Source: Lyngbya sp. CCAP 1446/10
GTDB taxonomy: Bacteria > Cyanobacteriota > Cyanobacteriia > Cyanobacteriales > Microcoleaceae
Assembly: GCF_026130175.1 (NCBI RefSeq)
Contig: NZ_JAIGNI010000029.1
Coordinates: forward strand, 55,094-119,093
Reading direction: 5' to 3'
DNA: 64,000 bases
Shown: positions 46,828 to 55,191 of the stretch, in pieces
How positions within the stretch are numbered: position 1 is the stretch's first letter
Layout of the letters: each line of letters opens with the position of its first letter
Notes under the pieces: generated by a model
Told to the model about the DNA's origin: nothing
Databases searched by the model: none
Seen by the model: only the letters and a program-made list of their open reading frames with translations
Position numbers and translations under genes: made by a program

Positions 46828-48045
46828 TCAAGCAATACTGCCGCGTTTCCGGGTTTCCTTATTAGAAATGCCAACATTTTTTAAACCGGCTTTAATCATT
46901 TGCTGCTCTAACAAAGCGAAAAAGCTACTTCGATCGCCTCCGGTGACAACTGCTTGGTTGTGGGCTTCTGCTAGCGTCACCGGATAGCCGCCGCCTTTGT
47001 GTACTTGAGCCAGCATCATTCCTAATGCTAAATCTAGCTGTGCGCGATCTTGTGCTACCCATTCCGGCACTTCTATTCTAGCAATTTCTGTGCCAACATG
47101 AACGTAACAAAAATAGATGGGATTAAGGCCGTATAAATCTAAAATTCGAGAGTGGGATTTCCATAATGGGCTTCTTTGTCCGGGGGACAAAATTGTTGCC
47201 CACAAGATGGCATCTCGCAAGGGTTCAAATTCTTGACAAGGTGCTTTTTCGTCGAAAGCACTGGTGGCGGAAAATCCGACGTTGGGGCAGTTTGTCATGC
47301 AGTCTGGTACTTCGTGGGTGCAAGCTTGAAATCGCAAAAAAGATAAGCTTTCGCTGCTGCGAGAGGCGCTTAAGTATCCTAATAAGGGAATTTTTACTAA
47401 GCGCAATTTGTCCCACGCTTCTAAAATTGGCTGCAAAATTCGATCGCGCGCTTCGCTAGGTAACTGTTCCAAAAACCAATAAATCAGGGAACCATCTACC
47501 ATTGCCAAAGTTGGCGCTGGCAGTTGATTGTCGTTAAATTTTGCCCAATTGCAGCCCATTTCTGCGAGGGCAATGGCTTCGGAAACGGCGCGTCGGTATC
47601 CCATCCACTCTTCGGTTCTAATGCCCCACTGGCGCGAAGCATACAAGTCTTCGGGTTTGTAGAAAACTTCGGGCACGCTGTCTAAAACTGGGTGGCGACT
47701 TTGGCCGTAGTGCAGCATGACTGTACCGACGTTGATCAGGTAGCAGTAGGCGATTTCGTGGTGGCTGGGCGAAATTTGCGATCCGTCTGTGGCGAAGACT
47801 GTGTGAGCGGCGGGGGGTGCGGTGATGTAAGTGCGATCGGACAAAGGCTCGATCGGCGTGGCTGCATTGAATAAAGTGCGATCGTTCCAACTTTCTTGCA
47901 ATTCCACCAAATTTTCCTGTCCCGCAGCCGCCTGCAACAGTAAACGTTGAGCTACTTCCAAGCGTTTGCGAGCCGCCAGAGCCTCCACATTCAAATGTTG
48001 GCTCATTCCCTGCATTCCCTTCGCTGCTTTAGTTAAATCGAGCAT
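46828..48045 (-). CDS. NurA-domain nuclease
   Basis: A 405-residue protein with the NurA fold (RNase H-like 5'-3' nuclease). TVFATDGSQISPSHHEIAYC (near residue 85) holds the first metal-binding Asp; LAMVDGSLIYWFLE (near residue 180) and a late Asp/His region (GGYPVTLAEAHNQAV) complete the site. In archaea NurA works with the HerA helicase at DNA breaks; in cyanobacteria its role is less clear. No HerA gene is adjacent. A TTGACAG array lies directly upstream of its start. Confidence 0.85.
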   Translation of the reverse strand: MLDLTKAAKGMQGMSQHLNVEALAARKRLEVAQRLLLQAAAGQENLVELQESWNDRTLFNAATPIEPLSDRTYITAPPAAHTVFATDGSQISPSHHEIAYCYLINVGTVMLHYGQSRHPVLDSVPEVFYKPEDLYASRQWGIRTEEWMGYRRAVSEAIALAEMGCNWAKFNDNQLPAPTLAMVDGSLIYWFLEQLPSEARDRILQPILEAWDKLRLVKIPLLGYLSASRSSESLSFLRFQACTHEVPDCMTNCPNVGFSATSAFDEKAPCQEFEPLRDAILWATILSPGQRSPLWKSHSRILDLYGLNPIYFCYVHVGTEIARIEVPEWVAQDRAQLDLALGMMLAQVHKGGGYPVTLAEAHNQAVVTGGDRSSFFALLEQQMIKAGLKNVGISNKETRKRGSIA

Positions 48046-48052
48046 TGGTTTA

Positions 48053-48090
48053 GTTGACAGTTGACAGTTGACAGTTGACAGTTGACAGTT
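48053..48090. repeat. TTGACAG heptamer array
   Basis: Five TTGACAG units ending 8 bp upstream of the NurA start codon side, so the array forms part of the nurA leader. Confidence 0.85.
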
Positions 48091-48422
48091 GGGGCGGTGC
48101 CAAGAATGCCCGCCCTCAGTTGACAGCGACCTCTTCCAGGAAGGAAAAGGATTGGATTAATCAATCGTCTTCTTTTAATTTCTCCCGATCGGGGTTCCGG
48201 CTTTAAACCAATTCTTTCTGGCAATTTATCTGACTTACGACCCTCAAAAAATCGGTTTATGTATACTTCTTGCCTAATTTTTTGATTCCAGCTCAACCAC
48301 AGATCTAAGGCAGATTAACGCAGATATTTTTCTATTTCTGCGATAAATTTTATCTCAAAAAAAATCGATTTTTTTTTCGGGGCTTCCTTGCTTTTGTCTG
48401 AAATTAGTGTTATATTTACTTT

Positions 48423-48469
48423 ATAATGGGATGGTTGCAAAAATAATATTTTGACAACCATCCCATTAT
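48423..48469. repeat. 15-bp hairpin ATAATGGGATGGTTG
   Basis: ATAATGGGATGGTTG (48423-48437) pairs perfectly with CAACCATCCCATTAT (48455-48469), and CAAAA/TTTTG pair further inside after a 1-nt bulge. It stands free, far from gene ends. Could be a small mobile repeat, a terminator remnant or a protein-binding site. Confidence 0.55.
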
Positions 48470-48526
48470 TAAATAATACCATGTCAATGGTAAGAAAGTC
48501 AACAAAAAAATGAAAAAGTTTGAGGA

Positions 48527-48555
48527 TTTTTTTTGCTTTTTACAAGCAAAAAAAA
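48527..48555 (-). terminator. AT-rich hairpin after the HAD gene
   Basis: TTTTTTTTGCTT (48527-48538) pairs exactly with AAGCAAAAAAAA (48544-48555). On the minus strand the T-tract follows the stem, 23 bp after the HAD gene stop. The stem has only two G/C pairs. Confidence 0.55.
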
Positions 48556-48577
48556 CTACCTGAAAACAAGTCTAACA

Positions 48578-49375
48578 TCAATCTTTGTCGGGCAGCCAAT
48601 CGGCAAAATCTCCGGCAAACTGCGACAGAGAAAGCAATTGAACGGGTGGATTTTGAGCCACAGATTGCCGTTCTGCCAAAGTATTGTAACCCCAATCAGC
48701 CAAAAATAACTTCACCTGAGATAAATCCGGCTGCTGCTTCACAGAGAGCAAAGTTTTTAACCGGTCTTCCACAAACCAAATAGTCGTATCTTTGCCAGAA
48801 GTGGCCAAAAACTCCCGCAAAATTTGGTGTTTTGGCTTGTTGTATTCCTTGCCAAAAATCAACTCCGACGGCATTTGTACGCCCGCTAGCTGCAAGAGTT
48901 CTCGCACAAAACGTCCTTCCTTGGTTGTGACGATCGCCACTTTTACCGAACTTTCCTGCAATAATGATTTCAGGCGATCGGCTACTCCTGGATAAAAGCG
49001 GTGCAAAGACAGCCACCCAGCTAAATCCTCAGCAATCCAATTATCGCGCAATCCGTCTAACATAGCGCCGACAGACTGGGCTTTTAAATTATTTTCGGTC
49101 AATAAATGCGGGACAATATTCGGCCAATCTAGCAAAATTTGCTCTTCGGTAATTCCTGTCACGAGGGCGCGAATCAGCAGGGGCATTTCCCAACCGGTTT
49201 CAATGGCGGGCCGCACTCGGTAGAAACTCAATGCTAAATCTGGATCTGGGACTGTTTCGACTGGTTTCCAGATTTGACAGTAGCTACGCCAAGCTGTTTG
49301 GAAATATTCGATTAGTCCGTCACAAATTACACCGTCAAAATCAAGGGCTAGAATTGTTGGAAAGTTATTAGTCAT
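48578..49375 (-). CDS. HAD-superfamily hydrolase
   Basis: A 265-residue HAD phosphatase-like protein. LALDFDGVICDGLIEY (motif I, nucleophile Asp and acid Asp near residues 12-14), VAIVTTKEGRF (motif II Thr), FGKEYNKPKHQIL (motif III Lys) and IWFVEDRLKTLL (motif IV) are present, with a helical cap between motifs I and II. Substrate unknown; it resembles phosphoglycolate-type phosphatases in layout. The start is ATG 49375, preceded by TTG. The first codons ATGACTAAT resemble the TGACTAAT heptamer found elsewhere. Confidence 0.88.
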   Translation of the reverse strand: MTNNFPTILALDFDGVICDGLIEYFQTAWRSYCQIWKPVETVPDPDLALSFYRVRPAIETGWEMPLLIRALVTGITEEQILLDWPNIVPHLLTENNLKAQSVGAMLDGLRDNWIAEDLAGWLSLHRFYPGVADRLKSLLQESSVKVAIVTTKEGRFVRELLQLAGVQMPSELIFGKEYNKPKHQILREFLATSGKDTTIWFVEDRLKTLLSVKQQPDLSQVKLFLADWGYNTLAERQSVAQNPPVQLLSLSQFAGDFADWLPDKD

Positions 49376-49415
49376 CAAGCGATTTTAGATTTGGGATTTG
49401 GGTGAATAGTCTTGA

Positions 49416-49810
49416 TCAAAAAGACTGAACTAGGGGTTGATCCGCAACTGATTCTAGTTTTTGGGACTGCAACAATTGCGTCCACTCTGCTTTCAGCATC
49501 GGATCGTCAGGAGCTTGTCGCCGCATTTGGGCTAGAGTAGTCAGAGTGTCGTACCAAATCGCATTTTTAGCATAGGCGATCGCCCTAGCCATAGGGTCGG
49601 GATTTGCCAAATCCTTTTTGAGAGTTTCCTGCGGTTCAATTCGCTCCACGAACCCTACAACATAATATTCCAAAGAGCGATGACATCGGGTGGTCTAAAA
49701 TTAACATTTTCACTCAGTAGAATTGGCGGAGACTGAGCCTGCATCGGTGACAGGAAATTAGGGAGAGTAAGTGCGATCGCCAGTGCAACCCCATTGAGAA
49801 AACGTTTCAT
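49416..49810 (-). pseudogene. DUF928 paralogue with internal deletion and frameshift
   Basis: The N-terminus (MKRFLNGVALAIALTLPNFL, then NVNFRPPDV) starts at 49810 and the C-terminus (GFVERIEPQETLKKDLANPDP ... SQKLESVADQPLVQSF) ends at 49416, both clearly matching the intact paralogues at 50038 and 50916. Between PPDV and the next conserved part about 110 codons are missing, and the two halves are in different frames, joined near 49675. So it is a deletion derivative that no longer makes a full DUF928 protein. Confidence 0.88.
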
Positions 49811-49818
49811 TTTTTGAT

Positions 49819-49937
49819 CACCAAAGCACAGGGGATTTAAGCCCCCAACTTTAGGTGGGTTGTTTTTAGGCTGGGGATTTAAGCCCCAGCCTAAAAACTT
49901 CGCTGTCAACTGTCAACTGTCAACTGTCAACTGTTAA
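49819..49937. repeat. Composite repeat, copy 2
   Basis: CACCAAAGCACAGGGG, paired GGGGATTTAAGCCCC units, CCTAAAAACTTCGCTGTCAA, then CTGTCAA heptamers. Opposite in orientation to copy 1, same as copy 3 (51777-51897), which lies on the other side of two DUF928 genes. Confidence 0.85.
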
Positions 49938-50037
49938 TAATCCCTAGGATTTTGAATGTCAGCTGGCGATCGGCTTAATTTGTCAATCTTCAGCTTATAG
50001 GAAGAAGAACAAATTAAGCCTTGAGAAATAGGGAGGC

Positions 50038-50772
50038 TTAAAAAGACTGAACTAGGGGTTTATCGGCGATTGCTTCTAGTTTTTGGGACTGCAACAATTG
50101 CGTCCACTCGGTCTTCAGCCGCCCATCATCGGGTGCGAGGCTGCGCATTTGGGCGAGAGTCGCAAGAGTCTCGTACCAAATGCCATTTTTAGCATAAGCA
50201 ATCAGCCTCGCCCTGGGGTCGGGATTTGCCAAATCGCTCTTGAGACTTGCCGATGGTTCAATTCGCTGCATCCATCCTTTAATAATATAATCTCCCGATC
50301 TTTCCTGAGGATCGCAAGCCAGTGCAAACGACCAGACATATCGCTTACCAACCTCAATATTTTTGGTCTTGTCTTTGTCAGAAAAGCTAACTCCCACAAT
50401 TCCGGCTTTGTCAATTTTTAAACTAGATTCGTAGACTACTTCCGATTCATCTTCGTTTAGCAAAACAAACTCTACTTGAGCCGCAGGTTGAGAAACATAT
50501 ACAAAAAATGTAGGCGACTCTGTTAGCGTTAAGCCAATATTGCTTTCAGGTATTAAGGGAGTAATGAATAAACCCTCGCGCAACTGACAGCCTCGATGCG
50601 TCCCCCCTTGCCGATTGTCGGGCGCTGTGACATCTGGGGGTGTGAAATTAACATTTTGATCCAGGGGAGTTGGTGCAGGCACAGCCTGCATCGGTGAGAG
50701 CAAACTGGGGAGAGTAACTGCGATCGCAAATACAGCGATCACCAGTGCAGTAAAATGTAGAAAACGTTTCAT
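50038..50772 (-). CDS. DUF928 family exported protein
   Basis: A 244-residue protein with an N-terminal hydrophobic leader (FLHFTALVIAVFAIAVTLPSLL, likely signal peptide). The DUF928 core is complete: NVNFTPPDVTAPDNR, LTESPTFFVYVSQPAAQVEF, GIVGVSF, VGKRYVWSFALACDPQERSG and GIWYETLATLAQMR. Function of the family is not known. In cyanobacteria such genes often lie near CHASE2 and CHAT-domain or haemagglutinin-type secretion genes; here a CHASE2 gene is 2.2 kb away and divergent. It is one of four tandem copies, and one of the two intact ones. Confidence 0.9.
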   Translation of the reverse strand: MKRFLHFTALVIAVFAIAVTLPSLLSPMQAVPAPTPLDQNVNFTPPDVTAPDNRQGGTHRGCQLREGLFITPLIPESNIGLTLTESPTFFVYVSQPAAQVEFVLLNEDESEVVYESSLKIDKAGIVGVSFSDKDKTKNIEVGKRYVWSFALACDPQERSGDYIIKGWMQRIEPSASLKSDLANPDPRARLIAYAKNGIWYETLATLAQMRSLAPDDGRLKTEWTQLLQSQKLEAIADKPLVQSF

Positions 50773-50915
50773 TTTTACACCACATAGAATAAAAGTTGGG
50801 TTGGCATTTGTACTCCTGACTAGGAGTTTGAATCAAGCGCGGGCGATCGGCTTAATTTATAAATCTTCGGATCGTAGCAAGAAGGACAAGAGAAAGCCTT
50901 GACAAATAGGGAGGC

Positions 50916-51680
50916 TTAAAAAGACTGAACTAGCGGTTTGTCGGCAACTGATTCTAGTTTTTGGGACTGCAACAATTGCTTCCACTCGGCCATCAGACTC
51001 GCATCGTCAGGAGCTTGTCGCCGCATTTCGGCTAGAGTAGCAAGAGTCTCGTACCAAATCCCATTGTTAGCATAAGCGATCGCCCTAGTCATAGGGTCGG
51101 CATTTGCCAAATCGTTCTTGAGAGTTTCCTGCGGTTCAATTCGCTTCACAAACGCTTTAACAAAATAATTCCCCGACGGATCTTCATTGCAAGCCACCGA
51201 AAACGACCACTGATATCGCTTCTCAACCTCAAGAGCTTTTTGGCGCTCATCTTGGTTAGGAATACTGACCTCAACTATCCCTGGTTTGTCAACTTTGAAA
51301 GTAGTTTTGTAAACGTCGGTTCCTTTTCCATCTTCAGCTTGTAAAGTAAACTCAACTTGAGTAAAAGGGTGAGAAACGTAAGCCAAGAATGTTGGCGACT
51401 CTGCTAGGGTTAAACCAACATTGCTTTTAGGTATTAAAGGAATAATAGATAAATTTTTCGGACACACGCAAGGAGATGAATCCTGCGGACAAGTATCGCC
51501 TCGATGCGTCGCCGATTGCCTGTTGTCGGGGGCCTCTACATCTGGAGGTTTAAAATTAACATTCTGGCTCAGCAGAATTGGTGCAGGCACAGCCTGCATC
51601 GGTGGCAGCAAACTGGGGAGAGTAAGTGCGATCGCCAATACGGCGATCGCCAATGCAGTAAAATTTAGAAAACGTTTCAT
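50916..51680 (-). CDS. DUF928 family exported protein
   Basis: A 254-residue paralogue of the gene at 50038. Leader FLNFTALAIAVLAIALTLPSLL, then NVNFKPPDVEAPDNR, a Cys-rich insert lacking in its sister (DTCPQDSSPCVCPKN), LAESPTFLAYVSHPFTQVEF, VEKRYQWSFSVACNEDPSG and GIWYETLATLAEMR. It ends in the same SQKLESVADKPLVQSF as its sisters. The extra Cys pair suggests a periplasmic disulfide; this is inference. The genes share their first codons and upstream TTTTTCA sequence, pointing to tandem duplication. Confidence 0.9.
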   Translation of the reverse strand: MKRFLNFTALAIAVLAIALTLPSLLPPMQAVPAPILLSQNVNFKPPDVEAPDNRQSATHRGDTCPQDSSPCVCPKNLSIIPLIPKSNVGLTLAESPTFLAYVSHPFTQVEFTLQAEDGKGTDVYKTTFKVDKPGIVEVSIPNQDERQKALEVEKRYQWSFSVACNEDPSGNYFVKAFVKRIEPQETLKNDLANADPMTRAIAYANNGIWYETLATLAEMRRQAPDDASLMAEWKQLLQSQKLESVADKPLVQSF

Positions 51681-51776
51681 TTTTTCACCAAATTATAGAG
51701 ATTTTATAGATCGCGGCTCTACTTTTAGCCCGGAGTTTTCACCTTCCTAGCGCGATCTGGTCAAGTTTTGATTTTT

Positions 51777-51897
51777 CACCAAAGCACAGGGGATTTAAGC
51801 CCCCACCTTGAGGTGGATTGTTTTTAGGCAGGGGCTTAAATCCCCTGCCTAAAAACTTCGCTGTCAACTGTCAACTGTCAACTGTTAAATCGCCATC
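51777..51897. repeat. Composite repeat, copy 3
   Basis: Same order and orientation as copy 2: CACCAAAGCACAGGGG, paired GGGGCTTAAATCCCC, CCTAAAAACTTCGCTGTCAA, then CTGTCAA units. Lies between the third and fourth DUF928 paralogue. Confidence 0.85.
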
Positions 51898-51914
51898 AAA
51901 AGACCGACAAAAGT

Positions 51915-52669
51915 TCAAGAAATAGCGATATTTAAAGAAGCCAAAACCAGCGGTTGACCTGCCACTGATTCCAGTCCTTGGGACTGCAACAATTGCGTCC
52001 ACTTGGCCATCAGCCTCGCATCCCCCGGTGTCTGTCGTCGCATTTGGGCTAAAGTAGCGAGAGTTTCGTACCAAACCCATTTTTAGCATAAACGTCGAGC
52101 CTCGTCATCGGGTCGGGATTTGCCAAATCGCTATTGAGAGTTGGCTGGGGTGCTATGCGCTGCACGAGCCCTTTCACAACTGTATCTGCCGATCGATCGT
52201 CCGGTTCGCAAACCATCGAAAACGACCACACGTAACGCTTGCCAACTTCCAAGGATTTCTTGCTGTCGTCCGTAACCGGAATGCTAATTCCCACAATACC
52301 CGATTTGTCAACTTTAAATATTTTTTTATAGACAACTTTGTCCTCGTTTTCTGTCAGCAAAGTCAACTCTATTTCTGCCGAGGTTTGAGGGAGATAGACA
52401 AAAAATGTGGGATAATCTCTGAGGGTTAAACCGATATTAGTTAGAGGCATTCAATGAGTAATAGATCAACCCGCCGGACAAAGATTGCTACCACAATATG
52501 TCCTTGCTTGTCGTCCGGGGGCTGTGACATCGGGAGGCTGGAAATTAACATTCTGACTCAGCACCATCGGCGGGGATTGTGCCGGCACTAGCGCAAGTGA
52601 ACTGGGGACGGTAGATGCGATCGCAGATACGGCTACCGCAAGTGTAGCCCCATGTAGAAAACGTTTCAT
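51915..52669 (-). pseudogene. DUF928 paralogue with two stop codons and a frameshift
   Basis: Starts at 52669 with MKRFLHGATLAVAVSAI and NVNFQPPDVTAPGR. After LCPAG it meets TGA (52466-52468) and again TGA (52451-52453), both where the intact sister (50038) has TTA for Leu. The frame then continues with NIGLTLRDYPTFFVYLPQ and VGKRYVWSFSMVCEPDDRS. Near 52078 one base is missing compared with the sister (GCATTTGG became GGTTTGG), which shifts the tail; the correct tail WYETLATLAQMRRQTPGD is readable in the next frame to a stop at 51915. Three lesions show that it is dead. Confidence 0.9.
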
Positions 52670-53004
52670 TTTTTTTGTACCTTTCACTATAATATTGCAA
52701 ACATAGACACTCCCTGCTGGCGACCAATATTTTTGAGAAGCTAGTCTCAGAGCGCAGATACAGAAGTTGAACCTTGACATATCAATAACATTAATTAATT
52801 GGATCTGCAACTGGATTCTGGGGACGGCCAATCCAGGGGTAGAGGTCGCGACTATGATTCCATACACATTCGCTGATAGCGAACTGTAAAATTTTGTTAC
52901 AAAGCGGTCGGAGTTTCCGGGTGATCTAAGATGGAAGAAGTCTCGTGTAGCTGGCTGCAAGTAAAATAACTGCTGTTCGGTGAAATAAGTCAAAATTTTA
53001 TATT
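52670..53004. other. Divergent promoter region of DUF928 copy 4 and the CHASE2 gene
   Basis: 335 bp without features that I can name. An open frame continues from the pseudogene upstream to 53011, but it has no domain and includes the likely promoter. Confidence 0.45.
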
Positions 53005-54801
53005 GTGGCAATGAGTAAAATATCTAACACAATTCGATCGGCAGCGACTCACTTGAGTCAACTGTATAAACCATCACTCTTCTTTGCTAGGTCTGTATTA
53101 ATTGCCAGCGCGGCAGTAACATTATCGTTGGTCGGCGCCAAACACCTAGGAATACTCGAACCAGTAGAATTAAACGCTTACGACCAAATGCTGAGGTGGC
53201 GTCCAGAGGAAAAGCCAGACCCGCGCTTGCTAGTTGTAGGGATTACCGAAGGAGACATTCAGAAACTGAAACAGTGGCCGATATCCGATCGCAAAATAGC
53301 TGAAATCTTACAAAAACTGGAAAAAATGCAGCCGGCAGTCATCGGTTTAGACGTACTGCGAGACGTACCTTTAGGAGACGGGCGCGACGAATTAACTAAA
53401 GTTTTACAAAAAAGCGATCGAATTATCGGGGTATGTTTAGTCACCGATGGCAGCCCGGACAATCCCGGTTCTCCGCCTCCTCCAGGAATTCCCACAAACC
53501 GAGTGGGATTTGCAGATTTCGGCATCGATCCCGGCGGCATACTCCGCAGGGCTTTATTATTTATGAAACCGCCGACAATCAAGGGCGAATCTTCGGTAGA
53601 AAAACATCTGTGTAATGACAATTCTCAAGTTTTAAATTCCTTCAACCTCCAGCTATCACTCCGCTACCTGCACCAGCAAAAAATTGATCCCCAACTCGCA
53701 CCAGATCAATCTTTATGGTTGGGTAAAACCAAATTAAAAAAACTAGAAACTAATGACGGAGGATACAGAAATATTGATAATAGGGGATATCAAATACTAA
53801 TTAACTATCGCTCCAGAAGCAAGGTCGCCAACCAAGTCACAATTATGGATGTTTTAGAAGGGAAAGTTGATCCCAAGTTAGTTAAAGATAAAATAGTGCT
53901 GATCGGTTACACCACAGAAACCGTTAAAGATTTATTTTATACTCCTTACAGTGGGGGGCAGCAAAAAAATCAATTCATGCCGGGGATCGTGGTACACGCA
54001 CAAGTAATCAGCCAAATTTTGAGTGCTGTTTTAGACAAGAGACCGATGTTTTGGTTTTGGCCGGAATGGGCAGAAATCTTGTGGATTTCGGGATGGTCAA
54101 TTGTGGGAGGAACTATCGCATCACGGATGGCTCACCCAGGGAAGTTGGCGCTGACATTCGGGGCAATGCTGTCGGGGTGTTGCGCGCTCGGTTTTGGGAT
54201 TTTTCTGTTGGGAGGGTGGGTGCCTGTGGCAGCGCCAGCCTTAGCATTAATCCTAACTGGCGGCAGCATTGTATCAGCAGACAGATTTAGTAAATCGGGA
54301 TACGGGAAAGTAATTAGCGATCGAGTAAAACAAGTCTTCAAAATCGAAATAGACCAAGCCCAAAAAGAACAGCAAGTCGCAGAAATTGTAGAATCAGATT
54401 TCTTTAAAGAATTGAAGATCAAGAAAGATGAACTGAAAATTAGCAAAAAAAATAGCTCTGAAAAAGCACCCTCGGAGACCCAAGAAATAACGGTCGGTGC
54501 TGCGGATATTCCCCAGGCTGAAAGCGAGGCAGATGAATACTTAGCTCAGTTGCAGGAAAATGCCAAAAAGTACAAGCAGCGCGCCACCACGACTGCATCG
54601 GAAAGCGACTCAAAAACGGAAATCGCGATCGATCCTGGCGTGAGTGCTAGTTCTGACCAAACCGAACCCGATGAGGGGTTCAGCGATTTGCAAGCCAGGG
54701 CAAAGCAGATGCGGCAGCGCAGGAGCGCAGACAAGAGGATAAAAGATGAAAAGATTGATACTTTAACAGACCAGGAGGATTTGAGAGACAAGGAAAATTG
54801 A
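53005..54801 (+). CDS. CHASE2-domain membrane protein without catalytic output domain
   Basis: A 598-residue protein. TM1 (about 27-47) is followed by the CHASE2 sensor domain (about 50-340: YDQMLRWRPEEKPDPRLLVVG, VIGLDVLRDVP, GFADFGIDPGG, VLIGYTTETVKDLFYTP, MPGIVVHAQVISQIL), then three membrane helices (about 350-425), the standard CHASE2 layout. In known proteins a kinase, cyclase or diguanylate cyclase follows; here there is only a charged helical tail of about 170 residues (IDQAQKEQQVAEI; YLAQLQENAKKYKQ). It may signal through partner proteins. Start GTG 53005 or ATG 53011. It diverges from the DUF928 array. Confidence 0.88.
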   Translation: MAMSKISNTIRSAATHLSQLYKPSLFFARSVLIASAAVTLSLVGAKHLGILEPVELNAYDQMLRWRPEEKPDPRLLVVGITEGDIQKLKQWPISDRKIAEILQKLEKMQPAVIGLDVLRDVPLGDGRDELTKVLQKSDRIIGVCLVTDGSPDNPGSPPPPGIPTNRVGFADFGIDPGGILRRALLFMKPPTIKGESSVEKHLCNDNSQVLNSFNLQLSLRYLHQQKIDPQLAPDQSLWLGKTKLKKLETNDGGYRNIDNRGYQILINYRSRSKVANQVTIMDVLEGKVDPKLVKDKIVLIGYTTETVKDLFYTPYSGGQQKNQFMPGIVVHAQVISQILSAVLDKRPMFWFWPEWAEILWISGWSIVGGTIASRMAHPGKLALTFGAMLSGCCALGFGIFLLGGWVPVAAPALALILTGGSIVSADRFSKSGYGKVISDRVKQVFKIEIDQAQKEQQVAEIVESDFFKELKIKKDELKISKKNSSEKAPSETQEITVGAADIPQAESEADEYLAQLQENAKKYKQRATTTASESDSKTEIAIDPGVSASSDQTEPDEGFSDLQARAKQMRQRRSADKRIKDEKIDTLTDQEDLRDKEN

Positions 54802-55191
54802 TAGAGAACTCAATGCAATCACGAATTGCATAATAATAATTGATTCTCCCCGTTTCTACCGGTCAAACTTGCAGAAGTTATCGTCAAATATGACTTGCAT
54901 TCCATTTTTACGCTGTTACAGTGGGCAAACTACTACGCCCTCTATCTCTCTTGCGAATCAGGTTGTTGAGATTACTTTTGGTTGTAGACTACAGTTTGAT
55001 ACGCCTCTGATTAATTCCTTAGTTTCTAGGGTCTGATTGATGGCAGACTTCGCAGCTAAGCAGGGTTCCCACCTATAGAGGACATACATCAACAACCGAT
55101 CTCAATAAAAGTCCAGCATCTAAAAAACTTGAAAGTCCATAAATGACTAAACTTAAATAGATAATTGTTCAATCTTGGCAATACGCATATC
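54802..55191. other. Intergenic region before the MinD-like gene
   Basis: 390 bp with no supported frame. A GC-richer segment (about 55030-55080) may be structured, but no RNA family was recognised. Confidence 0.35.

Larger units (their letters stand above)
48046..48577. other. Gap with heptamer array and two hairpins, no gene
   Basis: Contains TTGACAG units (48053-48090), a partial GCAGATTAACGCAGAT repeat (48312-48330), an isolated 15-bp hairpin (48423-48469) and an AT-rich hairpin next to the HAD gene (48527-48555). No supported coding frame. Confidence 0.5.

Noticed and set aside
49655..49909. 84-codon minus-strand frame starting at 49909
   Set aside because: Its first 33 codons are translated composite repeat; only the part from 49810 belongs to the broken DUF928 gene.
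52466..53011. 181-codon minus-strand frame
   Set aside because: The true DUF928 start is MKRF at 52669, shared by all paralogues; the upstream part is untranslated region.
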